Source: Streptomyces sp. CB02261 (GTDB lineage Bacteria > Actinomycetota > Actinomycetes > Streptomycetales > Streptomycetaceae). Taken from it: a stretch of DNA of 64,000 bases. Location: positions 62,001 to 126,000 of the forward strand of contig NZ_LIVX01000011.1 in assembly GCF_001905665.1 (NCBI RefSeq). The letters are read 5' to 3'. This document shows, in pieces, positions 33,863 to 42,806 of this stretch (position 1 is the first letter of the stretch; the number at the start of each line of letters is the position of its first letter). The notes under the pieces were generated by a model. It did no database searches, had not been told where the DNA came from, and saw nothing but the letters and a program-made list of their open reading frames with translations. Both the position numbers and the translations under genes were made by a program.

Positions 33863-35550
33863 CAGAACTCCCCGGAGGTGCGGTCGGTCCGGACCCGTTC
33901 GATCAGCAGCAGGGACACCGCGCACACCACCATGAGGATCGTCGAGAGGGCCATCGCCTGGCCGTAGTTGAGTTCGCCGGGCCGCCCCAGGAGCCGGGCC
34001 ACCGCCACCGGGAGCGTCGGGCTGTCGGGCCGGGCGATGAACACCGTCGCGCCGAACTCGCCGAGCGAGACCGCGAAGGCGAACCCGGCGGCGATCAGCA
34101 GCGCCCGCCGCACCAGCGGCAGGTCCACCTCACGCCATGCCCGCCACGGCGAGGCGCCGAGCACGGCCGCCGCCTCCCGCAGCCGCTCGTCGACCGCCCG
34201 CAGCACCGGCAGCATCGTCCGCACGACGAACGGGACCCCGACCAGGGCCTGCGCCAGGGGCACCAGGATCCAGCTGGCCCGCAGGTCGAACGGCGGTTCG
34301 TCGAGGGTGATGAGGAAGCCGAAGCCGACGGTCACCGCGGACACCCCGAGCGGCAGCATGAGCAGCGCGTCGAAGCCGCGCACGAGCCGCCCCGCGCGCC
34401 GGGTGAGCGCCGCCGCCGCGAGCCCGCCGATCAGCACCGCGATGCCGGTGGCGGCCACCGCGTACCGCAGCGAGTTCCCGATCGCCTCCAGGGGCGGTAC
34501 GAGGAAGGTGCCGGACTCGTCGAGCGAGCCGAGCGCCCGGTAGTAGCCGAGCCCGTAGCCGCCGGGCCCGGCGAAGGAGCGTTCCACCAGCACGCCCAGC
34601 GGCAGCAGGATCAGCAGCGCCACCGAGACGAGGACGCCTCCGAGCAGCGCCCACTGTCCGACCCCGCGCGGCCGCCGCGCGGTCCGCTCCGGTGGTACGA
34701 GCCGCAGGGCCGTCTCCCGCCTCCGTACCGTCCGGGCGTGGACGGCCAGGATCGCGCCGACCGCCACGAACTGGACGAGGGTCAGGACGGCGGCCGTCGG
34801 CAGGTCGAGCAGCCGCGCGGTCTGCCGGTAGATCTCCGCCTCCAGGGTGGAGTACCGGTTCCCGCCGAGGATCTGCACGACGCCGAAGGAGGTGAAGGTG
34901 AAGAGGAAGACCATCAGGGCGGCCGCCGACACCGCAGGGACGAGGGCGGGCAGCGTCACCGTCCGCCAGGCCGTCCAGCGCGAGGCGCCGAGCACCCGGG
35001 CGGCCTCCTCCTGGCGCGGGTCCAGCTGGGACCAGAGCCCGCCGACGGTCCGTACGACCACGGCGTAGTTGAAGAAGACGTGCGCGAGGAGGATCGCCCA
35101 CACGCTCGTGTCGAGCCGCAGCCCCCACAGCTCGTCCGTCAGCCCGCCCCGGCCCACGAGCGCCAGGAACGCCGTGCCGACCAGGACCGTCGGCAGTACG
35201 AACGGCACCGTCACCACGGCCCGCAGCACGCCCTTGCCGGGGAAGTCGAAGCGGGCGAAGACGTACGCCCCGGGCAGCGCGACGAGCAGCGTCAGCGCCG
35301 TGGAGGCGAGCGCCTGCCAGGCCGTGAAGCCGAGCACGTCGAGGATGTCCGGCCGGCTCAGCGTGTCGCCGATCCGCCCGAACCGCCAGGTCCCGTCGGG
35401 CCTCAGCCCGCGCTCGACGATCGAGGCCACGGGCCAGGCGAAGAAGACCCCGAAGAACGCGACGGGCAGGGCCATGAGCCCCAGCCGCGCCGCGCTCCCC
35501 CGGCGGTCGCGCCCTACTTCAGGACGAGCGACGACCACTGCTGGATCCAC
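33862..35550 (-). CDS. Thiamine ABC transporter permease, two fused membrane domains
   Basis: The 562-residue protein contains two permease domains, each with an EAA loop (EEAARVLGASRWTAW and REAAAVLGASPWRAW), giving about twelve helices in total. This is the ThiP/FbpB design, where one chain replaces the permease dimer. The start at 35550 (GTG) overlaps the binding-protein gene by 37 bases; later GTG codons are possible, so the first ten residues are uncertain. Coupling to the ATPase gene is through TGATG. Confidence 0.88.
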   Translation of the reverse strand: MDPAVVVARPEVGRDRRGSAARLGLMALPVAFFGVFFAWPVASIVERGLRPDGTWRFGRIGDTLSRPDILDVLGFTAWQALASTALTLLVALPGAYVFARFDFPGKGVLRAVVTVPFVLPTVLVGTAFLALVGRGGLTDELWGLRLDTSVWAILLAHVFFNYAVVVRTVGGLWSQLDPRQEEAARVLGASRWTAWRTVTLPALVPAVSAAALMVFLFTFTSFGVVQILGGNRYSTLEAEIYRQTARLLDLPTAAVLTLVQFVAVGAILAVHARTVRRRETALRLVPPERTARRPRGVGQWALLGGVLVSVALLILLPLGVLVERSFAGPGGYGLGYYRALGSLDESGTFLVPPLEAIGNSLRYAVAATGIAVLIGGLAAAALTRRAGRLVRGFDALLMLPLGVSAVTVGFGFLITLDEPPFDLRASWILVPLAQALVGVPFVVRTMLPVLRAVDERLREAAAVLGASPWRAWREVDLPLVRRALLIAAGFAFAVSLGEFGATVFIARPDSPTLPVAVARLLGRPGELNYGQAMALSTILMVVCAVSLLLIERVRTDRTSGEF

Positions 35551-36608
35551 GCGTCACGCTTCTCGGCGATCTTCTCCGGCGCCATGGTCTCCGGCTTGGC
35601 GACGACCACGCCGTGCTTCGTGAACAGCTCCGGCAGGGCCGCGTCCTTCGCGACCGGGTTCACGAACATCTGCAGCGGCATGTCCTCCTGGAACGTCTTC
35701 GAGATCAGGAAGTCGATCAGCGCCTTGCCGCCGTCCGGGTTCTTCGCCCCGTCCAGCAGGCCGGCGAACTCGGTCTGCCGGAAGCAGGTGCCGGTGGAGA
35801 CGCCGGTGGGCGCCACCTTGGGCTGCGGCTCTCCGTACAGCACCTCGACCGGAGGGCTGGAGGCGTAGGACACCACGAGCGGCCGGTCGCCCTTGGCCTG
35901 CTTGCCGCCGGCCGAGCCGGAGAACTCCTGGTTGTAGGCGAGCTCCCAGCTGTCGACGGTCTTCACCCCGTTGGCCTTGAGCTTCGACCAGTAGTCCTGC
36001 CAGCCGTCGTCTCCGTACTTCGCGGCCGTACCGAGGAGGAAGCCGAGGCCCGGGGAGGAGCGCTCGGGGTTCTCGACGACGAGCAGGTCCTTGTACGCCG
36101 GCTTCGCCAGGTCGTCGAAGGTCTGCGGCGGCGCGAGCTTCTTGTCGGCGAAGTACTTCTTGTCGTAGTTGACGCAGATGTCGCCGGAGTCGATCGGCGT
36201 GACCCGGTTCTCCTTGTCGAGCCGGTACTCGGCCGGGACGCGGTCCAGGCCCTTCGCCTCGTACGGGACGAAGATGCCGTTGTCGAGGGCGCGGGAGAGC
36301 AGGGTGTTGTCGACGCCGAAGAAGACGTCACCCTGAGGGGAGCCCTTGGTCAGGATCTCCTTGTTGACGGCCTCGCCCGCGTCCCCGCTCTTGAGGACCT
36401 TGACGGTGAGACCGGTCTTCTTCGTGAACTCCGCCAGCACCTCCTTGGAGGCGTTGAAGGAGTCGTGGCTGACGAGCGTCACGGTCTTGGGGGCGGGCGC
36501 GCCCGACGTGCCCGCGCCGTCGCGGACGTCCTCCGTGCCGCAGGCGGCGAGGGTGCTGACGCCCAGCGCGGCGACGAGCGCGGCGGCAGCCGTCTTCTTG
36601 GTGCTCAC
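35514..36608 (-). CDS. Thiamine-binding lipoprotein of ABC transporter (ThiB/TbpA-like)
   Basis: The 364-residue protein has a signal peptide with lipobox LAAC (Cys23). The mature chain matches thiamine-binding TbpA in several places: VSHDSFNASKEVL, DVFFGVDNTLL, VVENPERSSPGLGFLLGT, VDSWELAYNQEF and VVSYASSPPVEV. The GTG at 36608 follows AGGAGG closely. A TPP riboswitch in its leader supports thiamine or a derivative as the cargo rather than iron, which related proteins bind. Confidence 0.92.
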   Translation of the reverse strand: MSTKKTAAAALVAALGVSTLAACGTEDVRDGAGTSGAPAPKTVTLVSHDSFNASKEVLAEFTKKTGLTVKVLKSGDAGEAVNKEILTKGSPQGDVFFGVDNTLLSRALDNGIFVPYEAKGLDRVPAEYRLDKENRVTPIDSGDICVNYDKKYFADKKLAPPQTFDDLAKPAYKDLLVVENPERSSPGLGFLLGTAAKYGDDGWQDYWSKLKANGVKTVDSWELAYNQEFSGSAGGKQAKGDRPLVVSYASSPPVEVLYGEPQPKVAPTGVSTGTCFRQTEFAGLLDGAKNPDGGKALIDFLISKTFQEDMPLQMFVNPVAKDAALPELFTKHGVVVAKPETMAPEKIAEKRDAWIQQWSSLVLK

Positions 36609-36617
36609 TGAGATTCC

Positions 36618-36682
36618 TCCTGGGTATGACCAGGAAGAGACGCGGCCCCGCCCGCGACCGGCGGACCGGACGCGGGCAGGGC
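36618..36682 (-). promoter_or_regulatory. Putative expression platform of the TPP riboswitch
   Basis: Read on the minus strand, GCCCTGCCCGCG and CGCGGGCGGGGC (36682-36645) can form a 12-bp stem with one mismatch. After it, TCCTGG and CCAGGA (36635-36618) form a small hairpin that takes in part of the AGGAGG ribosome binding site. Either could switch expression. Their use is inference from sequence. Confidence 0.5.
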
Positions 36683-36696
36683 GCAACAGCTTGAGT

Positions 36697-36797
36697 TACG
36701 ACCGAACTTCCTACCCAGAATGACCTGGGCGAGGTTCAGAGGGTCTGCGGTCTGACGGACACCGCACTCTCAGCGCTGTGGCGCTCCCCTGTCGGAA
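36697..36797 (-). ncRNA. TPP riboswitch (THI element)
   Basis: Read on the minus strand, the leader contains GGGGAGCGCC, then GCGCTGAGAGTG, a TGCGGT/ACCGCA stem, ACCCTCTGAACCT and GCCCAGGTCATTCTGGG followed by GGAAG. These match in order the conserved core of thiamine pyrophosphate riboswitches (CUGAGA, ACCC-GAACCUGAUC-like, and GGAAG). Its 3' edge lies about 90 bases before the GTG of the binding-protein gene. Thiamine pyrophosphate should repress the transporter. Confidence 0.92.
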
Positions 36798-36829
36798 TAT
36801 GGAGATGTGTTCGAGCTCAGAGTACAAGC

Positions 36830-37936
36830 TCAGCGTTCGGCGGCGGCCAGCTGTCCACAGGCACCGTCGATCTCCTGACCTCGGGTGTCCCGCACGGTCA
36901 CCGGGACGCCGTGGCGCGCGATGGCCTCGACGAAGGCCTTCTCGTCCTCGGGACGGGAGGCGGTCCACTTCGAACCGGGCGTCGGGTTCAGCGGGATGAG
37001 GTTGACGTGCACCCGTCGGCCCTTGAGGAGCCGGCCGAGGAGGTCGCCGCGCCAGGCCTGGTCGTTGATGTCCCGGATGAGCGCGTACTCGATGGAGATC
37101 CGGCGCCCGGACTTCTCCGCGTACTCCCAGGCCGCGTCGAGGACCTCTCGCACCTTCCAGCGCGTGTTCACCGGCACCAGGGTGTCCCGCAGCTCGTCGT
37201 CCGGGGCGTGCAGCGAGACGGCGAGACGGCACTTGAAGCCCTCGTCGGCGAAGCGCAGCATGGCCGGCACCAGGCCGACCGTCGAGACGGTGATCCCGCG
37301 CTGGGAGAGGCCCAGACCGTCCGGCTCGGGGTCGGTGAGCCGCCGGATGGCGCCGACGACCCGCTTGTAGTTGGCGAGCGGCTCGCCCATGCCCATGAAC
37401 ACGATGTTGGAGAGCCGCGCCGGTCCCCCGGGCACCTCCCCGTCGCGCAGGGACCGCATGCCGTCCACGATCTGGTGCACGATCTCGGCGGTCGACAGGT
37501 TCCGGTCGAGGCCGGCCTGCCCGGTCGCGCAGAACGGGCAGTTCATCCCGCAGCCGGCCTGCGAGGAGATGCACATGGTCACCCGGTCCGGGTAGCGCAT
37601 GAGCACCGACTCGACGAGCGTGCCGTCGTGCAGCCGCCACAGGGTCTTGCGGGTGGTGTCGTCGTCGCACGAGATGTGCCGCACCACGGACATCAGATCG
37701 GGCAGCAGCTCCCCGGCGAGCTTCTCCCGCGCGGAGGCCGGGATGTCGGTCCACTCGGCGGGGTCGTGCGCGTACCGCGCGAAGTAGTGGGTGGACAGCT
37801 GCTTGGCGCGGAAGGGCTTCTCGCCGATCGCGGCGACGGCCTCCTTCCGCTCGGCGGGCGTGAGGTCGGCCAGGTGCCGCGGCGGCTTCTTGGCTCCGCG
37901 GGGGGCGACGAAAGTGAGTTCTCCGGGCTTGGGCAT
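36830..37936 (-). CDS. rlmN: 23S rRNA (adenine(2503)-C(2))-methyltransferase
   Basis: RlmN is a radical-SAM enzyme that methylates C2 of A2503 in 23S rRNA (and A37 of some tRNAs). The 368-residue protein has the cluster-binding CGMNCPFC with Cys129, Cys133 and Cys136, GMGEPLANY in the SAM-binding region and a distal catalytic cysteine near the C-terminus (DGACGQLA). The N-terminal helical domain binds RNA. It is divided from cdsA by 81 bases. Confidence 0.95.
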   Translation of the reverse strand: MPKPGELTFVAPRGAKKPPRHLADLTPAERKEAVAAIGEKPFRAKQLSTHYFARYAHDPAEWTDIPASAREKLAGELLPDLMSVVRHISCDDDTTRKTLWRLHDGTLVESVLMRYPDRVTMCISSQAGCGMNCPFCATGQAGLDRNLSTAEIVHQIVDGMRSLRDGEVPGGPARLSNIVFMGMGEPLANYKRVVGAIRRLTDPEPDGLGLSQRGITVSTVGLVPAMLRFADEGFKCRLAVSLHAPDDELRDTLVPVNTRWKVREVLDAAWEYAEKSGRRISIEYALIRDINDQAWRGDLLGRLLKGRRVHVNLIPLNPTPGSKWTASRPEDEKAFVEAIARHGVPVTVRDTRGQEIDGACGQLAAAER

Positions 37937-38017
37937 GGTGATACCAGTGTCGCAGAGATACGAAGGAGGGCCCGCCGCCCCGGGGGACGACGAGCCCTAC
38001 TCGTGAGGAACCGCAGG

Positions 38018-39121
38018 TCAGGCGGTTCCGACGAACAACGCGAGCAGCAGCCAGACCACCGGTGCCGTCGGCAGCAGCGAGTCGAGGCGGTCCATGATGC
38101 CGCCGTGGCCCGGCAGCAGCGTGCCCATGTCCTTGATGCCCAGGTCACGCTTGATCATCGACTCGCCGAGGTCACCGAGCGTCGCGCTCGCCGCCACCGC
38201 GAAACCGATGATCAGGCCCTGCCACCAGGCCCCGTCCTCGATCAGGAACTCCATGCACAGCGCGCCCGCCGCCATCGCGAACGTCACCGCGCCCAGCAGA
38301 CCCTCGCGGGTCTTGCCGGGGCTGATCCTCGGAGCCAGCTTGTGCTTGCCGAAGCGCCAGCCGATCGCGTACGCCCCGGTGTCGCTGACCACAGTCAGGA
38401 GCAGGAAGGTCAGCACCCGCTGCGGGCCGTCGCCGGCGGTCAGCAGCAGCGCCACGAAGGTCGCAAGGAACGGCACGTAGAACGCGGCGAACACACCCGC
38501 CGTGACGTCCTTCAGATAGCCCTCGGGAGGCTCCGTCATCCGCCACACGAGCACCGCGAGCGCCGTCAGCGCCATCGCCACCCAGGCGCCCTCGGCACCC
38601 CGGACGTAGCCGGCGACGACCATCGCCGCGCCGCCGACCGCGAGCGGGACCAGTGGAGCCTTGATCCCCTTGCGCTCCTGGAGGCGGGAGGTGAGCTCCC
38701 AGAGACCGACCACCACGGCGACCGCTATGACCCCGATGAACGCGGCCTTCCAGACGAACAGCGACGCGATGATGACGGCGCCGAGACCGACCCCCACCCC
38801 TATGGCGGCGCCCAGGTCACGCCCCGCGCTCTTCTTCGGCCGTGGCGCCTGCGGCGCGGGCGGCGGAGGCGGGGTGGGGCGGTGCATGGGCTCCTGCGGG
38901 TGCTCGTGCGGCGTCTCGTCACGGAACAGGGGACCGCTCGGGTGAGCGGCCCCCCGTCCATGACCGTCCTGGAATCCGCCGGCGGGAACGTCGGGCACGA
39001 TGGGCATGGGCCGAGTCTGCGCCGCCTGATGCCGATCGTATGCGGGACCCGCCGGGGCGGGCCCCTGGTCGGGTCCCCTACGGCCGGAACCGGCCGGGGC
39101 CCCCCAGGAAGAGTCGTTCAT
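38018..39121 (-). CDS. cdsA: Phosphatidate cytidylyltransferase
   Basis: CdsA makes CDP-diacylglycerol from phosphatidate and CTP for phospholipid synthesis. The 367-residue protein has a disordered proline-rich N-terminal extension (1-110, with PTPPPPPAPQAPRP) and about eight transmembrane helices. The family signature KRDLGIKDMGTLLPGHGG then MDRLDS lies near the C-terminus. The extension is longer than in enterobacterial enzymes. Its ATG at 39121 shares a base with the frr stop (TGATG). Confidence 0.93.
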   Translation of the reverse strand: MNDSSWGAPAGSGRRGPDQGPAPAGPAYDRHQAAQTRPMPIVPDVPAGGFQDGHGRGAAHPSGPLFRDETPHEHPQEPMHRPTPPPPPAPQAPRPKKSAGRDLGAAIGVGVGLGAVIIASLFVWKAAFIGVIAVAVVVGLWELTSRLQERKGIKAPLVPLAVGGAAMVVAGYVRGAEGAWVAMALTALAVLVWRMTEPPEGYLKDVTAGVFAAFYVPFLATFVALLLTAGDGPQRVLTFLLLTVVSDTGAYAIGWRFGKHKLAPRISPGKTREGLLGAVTFAMAAGALCMEFLIEDGAWWQGLIIGFAVAASATLGDLGESMIKRDLGIKDMGTLLPGHGGIMDRLDSLLPTAPVVWLLLALFVGTA

Positions 39122-39678
39122 CAGACCTCGAGCAGCTCGGCTTCCTTGTGCTTGAGCAGCTCGTCCACCTGCGAGACGTACTTCGCGGTGGTGTCGTCGA
39201 GCTCCTTCTCGCCGCGGCGGCCCTCGTCCTCGCCGACCTCGCCGTCCTTGACGAGCTTGTCGATGGTCTCCTTGGCCTTGCGGCGCACCGAGCGGATCGA
39301 GATCTTCGAGTCCTCGGCCTTGCCCTTGGCGACCTTGATGTACTCCCGGCGGCGCTCCTCGGTCAGCTCGGGGAAGACCACCCGGATGATGTTGCCGTCG
39401 TTGCTCGGGTTGACGCCGAGGTCCGAGTCCCGGATCGCCTGCTCGATGTTGCGCAGCGCGCTCTTGTCGAACGGGGTCACCACGGCCATCCGAGGCTCCG
39501 GGACGGAGAAGGACGCCAGCTGGTTGATGGGGGTGATGGCACCGTAGTAGTCCGCCACGATCTTGTTGAACATCGCCGGGTGCGCACGGCCGGTGCGGAT
39601 CGCGGCGAAGTCCTCCTTGGCGACCACGACGGCCTTCTCCATCTTCTCCTCGGCCTCGAGGAGGGTCTCTTCGATCAC
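39121..39678 (-). CDS. frr: Ribosome recycling factor
   Basis: The 185-residue factor splits post-termination ribosomes with EF-G. It has the typical FAAIRTGRAHPAMF, YYGAITPINQLA and RRKAKETIDKL segments. The GTG at 39678 is chosen over the GTG just before it because AGGAG lies six bases upstream. It is coupled to cdsA downstream and follows pyrH by 94 bases. Confidence 0.96.
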   Translation of the reverse strand: MIEETLLEAEEKMEKAVVVAKEDFAAIRTGRAHPAMFNKIVADYYGAITPINQLASFSVPEPRMAVVTPFDKSALRNIEQAIRDSDLGVNPSNDGNIIRVVFPELTEERRREYIKVAKGKAEDSKISIRSVRRKAKETIDKLVKDGEVGEDEGRRGEKELDDTTAKYVSQVDELLKHKEAELLEV

Positions 39679-39772
39679 CACATGCTCCTGCGTGTCGTCG
39701 CGTTGTGTCCTGCACGGTGTACGACCGGCAGGGCTCTGTCCATCCCCTTGCGGGGCGGTTCCCCGGTTCGGG

Positions 39773-40540
39773 TCAGGCCCGGGTGCCCTGGTCGCTCACG
39801 AGCGTGCCGATCTTCTCACCCTTCACCGCGCGAGCGATATTGCCCTCGGTGAGCAGTTCGAAGACGAGGATCGGGAGGTTGTTGTCCCGGCACAGGGTGA
39901 TGGCGGTGGCGTCGGCGACCTTGAGGTCACGGGCGAGCACCTCGCCGTACTCCAGTGCGTCGAACTTGACCGCGTCGGGGTTGGCCTTCGGGTCGGAGTC
40001 GTAGACACCGTCCACGCCGTTCTTGCCCATGAGCAGGGCCTCGGCGTCGATCTCCAGGGCACGCTGGGCGGCGGTGGTGTCCGTGGAGAAGTACGGCATG
40101 CCCATGCCCGCACCGAAGATGACCACGCGGCCCTTCTCCAGGTGGCGCACGGCGCGCAGCGGGATGTAGGGCTCGGCGACCTGGCCCATGGTGATGGCGG
40201 TCTGGACGCGTGAGTCGATGCCCTCCTTCTCCAGGAAGTCCTGGAGGGCGAGGCAGTTCATCACGGTGCCGAGCATGCCCATGTAGTCGGAGCGGGCCCG
40301 GTCCATGCCGCGCTGCTGGAGTTCGGCGCCGCGGAAGAAGTTGCCGCCGCCGATCACCACCGCGATCTCCGCGCCGTCGCGGACGACCGCCGCGATCTCA
40401 CGCGCGATGGCGTGCACGACGTTGGGGTCGACACCCAGACCGGTACCGCCGGAGAAGGCCTCTCCGGACAGCTTCAGCATGTAGCGCCCGGCCGTCCTGC
40501 CGTTGTTGTCGTCGCCCTGATGTACGGCGCCCTGGTTCAT
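39773..40540 (-). CDS. pyrH: UMP kinase
   Basis: PyrH phosphorylates UMP to UDP. The 255-residue amino-acid-kinase-fold protein shows MLKLSGEAFSGGTGLGVDP, VIGGGNFFRG, RARSDYMGMLGTVMN and FGAGMGMPYFSTDT. The ATG at 40540 has GAGGAG upstream, and an in-frame GTG before it is not needed. A hairpin (40565-40616) separates it from tsf. Confidence 0.95.
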   Translation of the reverse strand: MNQGAVHQGDDNNGRTAGRYMLKLSGEAFSGGTGLGVDPNVVHAIAREIAAVVRDGAEIAVVIGGGNFFRGAELQQRGMDRARSDYMGMLGTVMNCLALQDFLEKEGIDSRVQTAITMGQVAEPYIPLRAVRHLEKGRVVIFGAGMGMPYFSTDTTAAQRALEIDAEALLMGKNGVDGVYDSDPKANPDAVKFDALEYGEVLARDLKVADATAITLCRDNNLPILVFELLTEGNIARAVKGEKIGTLVSDQGTRA

Positions 40541-40564
40541 GGAGATCTCCTCGTGCACATACGA

Positions 40565-40616
40565 AGGAGGCCATTGCCTTGGGTCCTCGCGGTTTCCCGT
40601 ACGGCAATGGCCTCCT
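40565..40616 (-). terminator. Hairpin between tsf and pyrH
   Basis: AGGAGGCCATTGCC and GGCAATGGCCTCCT are exact complements (14 bp) with a 24-base loop. It lies 89 bases after the tsf stop and 25 bases before the pyrH start; one arm contains AGGAGG. It could be a terminator, attenuator or processing site. Confidence 0.65.
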
Positions 40617-40704
40617 GTCAGATCTGCGGTCGTCCTGCGCGTGCGCGGACGACTGCCTCAGACCCTACCGGGGGGTCCGGCGTCCGTCGCGTTCGCGTAC
40701 GGAC

Positions 40705-41541
40705 TCAGATGCCGACCTTGATGCGGGTGAAGCGCTTCAGGGTGACACCGGCCTCGTCCAGGATCTGCTGGACGGACTTCTTGTTGTCAAGGGCGTACGG
40801 CTGACCGAGCAGCGTCGCGTCCTTGAAGAAGCCGTTCACGCGACCCTCGACGATCTTCGGGAGCGCGGCCTCGGGCTTGCCCTCGGCGCGGGTGGTCTCC
40901 TCGGCGACGCGACGCTCGGTCTCGACGACCTCGGCCGGGACGTCCTCACGGGTGAGGTACTTCGGCGCGAAGGCGGCGATGTGCTGGGCGATGCCCTTGG
41001 CGACGGCGGCGTCGGCCTTGTCGAACTCGACGAGGACACCGATCTGCGGCGGGAGGTCCGGCATGGTGCGGTGCATGTACGAGAAGACGAAGCCGTCGGC
41101 GTACTGCGCGAAGCGGTCCAGGACGATCTTCTCGCCAAGGTTGGCGTTGGCCTCGTCGACGAACGCCTGCACGGTCTTGCCGGCCTCGATCTCGGAGGCG
41201 AGCAGCGCGTCCAGGTCGGCCGGGGAGGTGGCGGCGACGTGGGCGGCGAGCTTGTCGGCGACGGCCTGGAACTTGTCACCCTTGGCGACGAAGTCCGTCT
41301 CGCACTTCAGCTCGACGAGGACGCCGGAGGTGTTGTCGTCGGCGATGAGGGAGACCACGGCGCCGTTCTCGGCGGAGCGGCCCTCACGCTTGGCGACACC
41401 CTTCTGGCCCTTGATGCGCAGGGCCTCGACGGCCTTGTCGACGTTGCCGTCGGCCTCGTCGAGGGCCTTCTTGCAGTCCATCATGCCGGCGCCGGTGAGC
41501 TCGCGGAGCTTCTTGACGTCAGCGGCGGTGTAGTTCGCCAT
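40705..41541 (-). CDS. tsf: Elongation factor Ts
   Basis: EF-Ts exchanges GDP for GTP on EF-Tu. The 278-residue protein begins with VKKLRELTGAGMMDCKKAL, the signature UBA-like N-terminal domain. It continues through EGRSAENGAVVSL and ELKCETDFVAKGDKF in the core. It is the usual partner of rpsB, 103 bases upstream. Confidence 0.97.
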   Translation of the reverse strand: MANYTAADVKKLRELTGAGMMDCKKALDEADGNVDKAVEALRIKGQKGVAKREGRSAENGAVVSLIADDNTSGVLVELKCETDFVAKGDKFQAVADKLAAHVAATSPADLDALLASEIEAGKTVQAFVDEANANLGEKIVLDRFAQYADGFVFSYMHRTMPDLPPQIGVLVEFDKADAAVAKGIAQHIAAFAPKYLTREDVPAEVVETERRVAEETTRAEGKPEAALPKIVEGRVNGFFKDATLLGQPYALDNKKSVQQILDEAGVTLKRFTRIKVGI

Positions 41542-41590
41542 GAGTCTGTTTCTCTCTCGAAGTCTGAAAGATCGGGCGGGTCTACGGGTG

Positions 41591-41621
41591 GACGGCGGGG
41601 GCTTCGTGGGCCCCCGCCGTC
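41591..41621 (-). terminator. Hairpin between rpsB and tsf
   Basis: GACGGCGGGGGC and GCCCCCGCCGTC form a perfect 12-bp stem around a seven-base loop. It lies 24 bases after the rpsB stop. It may attenuate rather than fully stop transcription into tsf. Confidence 0.7.
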
Positions 41622-41644
41622 ATCACCCGAAGGGTCCTGAAGGG

Positions 41645-42550
41645 TCAGGCCTGCTCGGCGTCCGCGGCCGGGGCCTCGGTGGCCTCGGCGGCGGCCTCGG
41701 CCGGAGCCTCGGTGGCCTCGGCGGCGGGCGCCTCGGCGGCGGCGGGGGCCTCGGCAGCCTCGTCGGCCTTCTTCTCACCCTCGAGCAGGTCGCGCTCCCA
41801 CTCGGCGAGCGGCTCGCCCTGGGCCTTCTCGCCCGGCTTCGAGTCGCCGGTCGCGGCGCCGGAGCGGGCGATGAGGCCCTCGGCGACGGCGTCGGCGATC
41901 ACGCGGGTGAGCAGGGTGACGGAGCGGATCGCGTCGTCGTTGCCCGGGATCTTGTAGTCGACCTCGTCGGGGTCGCAGTTGGTGTCGAGGATCGCGACGA
42001 CCGGGATGTGGAGCTTGCGCGCCTCACCGACGGCGATGTGCTCCTTCTTGGTGTCGACGATCCAGACGGCGCTGGGCACCTTCTGCATCTCGCGGATGCC
42101 ACCGAGGGTCTTCTCCAGCTTGGCCTTCTCGCGCGAGAGGACCAGGAGCTCCTTCTTGGTGAGGCCGGAGGCGGCCACGTCCTCGAAGTCGATCTGCTCG
42201 AGCTCCTTGAGGCGCTGCAGACGCTTGTAGACGGTGGAGAAGTTGGTGAGCATGCCACCGAGCCAACGCTGGTTGACGTACGGCATGCCGACACGCGTCG
42301 CCTGCTCGGCGATGGCCTCCTGGGCCTGCTTCTTCGTACCGACGAACATGATGGAGCCGCCGTGCGCGACGGTCTCCTTGACGAACTCGTAGGCGCGGTC
42401 GATGTACGACAGCGACTGGAGCAGGTCGATGATGTAGATGCCGTTGCGCTCGGTGAAGATGAAGCGCTTCATCTTCGGGTTCCAGCGACGGGTCTGGTGA
42501 CCGAAGTGGACGCCGCTCTCCAGCAGCTCCCGCATCGTGACGACGGCCAT
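41645..42550 (-). CDS. rpsB: 30S ribosomal protein S2
   Basis: The 301-residue protein has the S2 core: GVHFGHQTRRWNPKM, FVGTKKQAQEAI and RWLGGMLTNF. The last 45 residues are an Ala/Glu-rich tail (EAPAAEATEAP) typical of high-GC actinomycetes. The ATG at 42550 is preceded by AAGGAG. Its 256-base upstream region, shared with the divergent M23 gene, holds a dyad CGACCCGG/CCGGGTCG (42667-42686); no other clear element is seen. Confidence 0.96.
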   Translation of the reverse strand: MAVVTMRELLESGVHFGHQTRRWNPKMKRFIFTERNGIYIIDLLQSLSYIDRAYEFVKETVAHGGSIMFVGTKKQAQEAIAEQATRVGMPYVNQRWLGGMLTNFSTVYKRLQRLKELEQIDFEDVAASGLTKKELLVLSREKAKLEKTLGGIREMQKVPSAVWIVDTKKEHIAVGEARKLHIPVVAILDTNCDPDEVDYKIPGNDDAIRSVTLLTRVIADAVAEGLIARSGAATGDSKPGEKAQGEPLAEWERDLLEGEKKADEAAEAPAAAEAPAAEATEAPAEAAAEATEAPAADAEQA

Positions 42551-42806
42551 GGCCGTATCTCCTTGGGTTTCTCGGTTATGTCCTGACGCCCCGACGCGCC
42601 GTGCCACGAGGGACCGAAAGGCGCTGCCACCGACCGGTGAGGGCTGGGTGGCGGGGCGTGCGAAGTCGACCCGGTGACCCGGGTCGCCATAGGAAGTGTA
42701 CGGGACCCCGGGAGCGGCGGGTGACGGCGCTGTCCACAAGCTGCGGGTGGTCCACAGAAACCGTGTGCGAACGGTCAGGCCCGGTCACTCCGGGGAGCCT
42801 GCTGCC

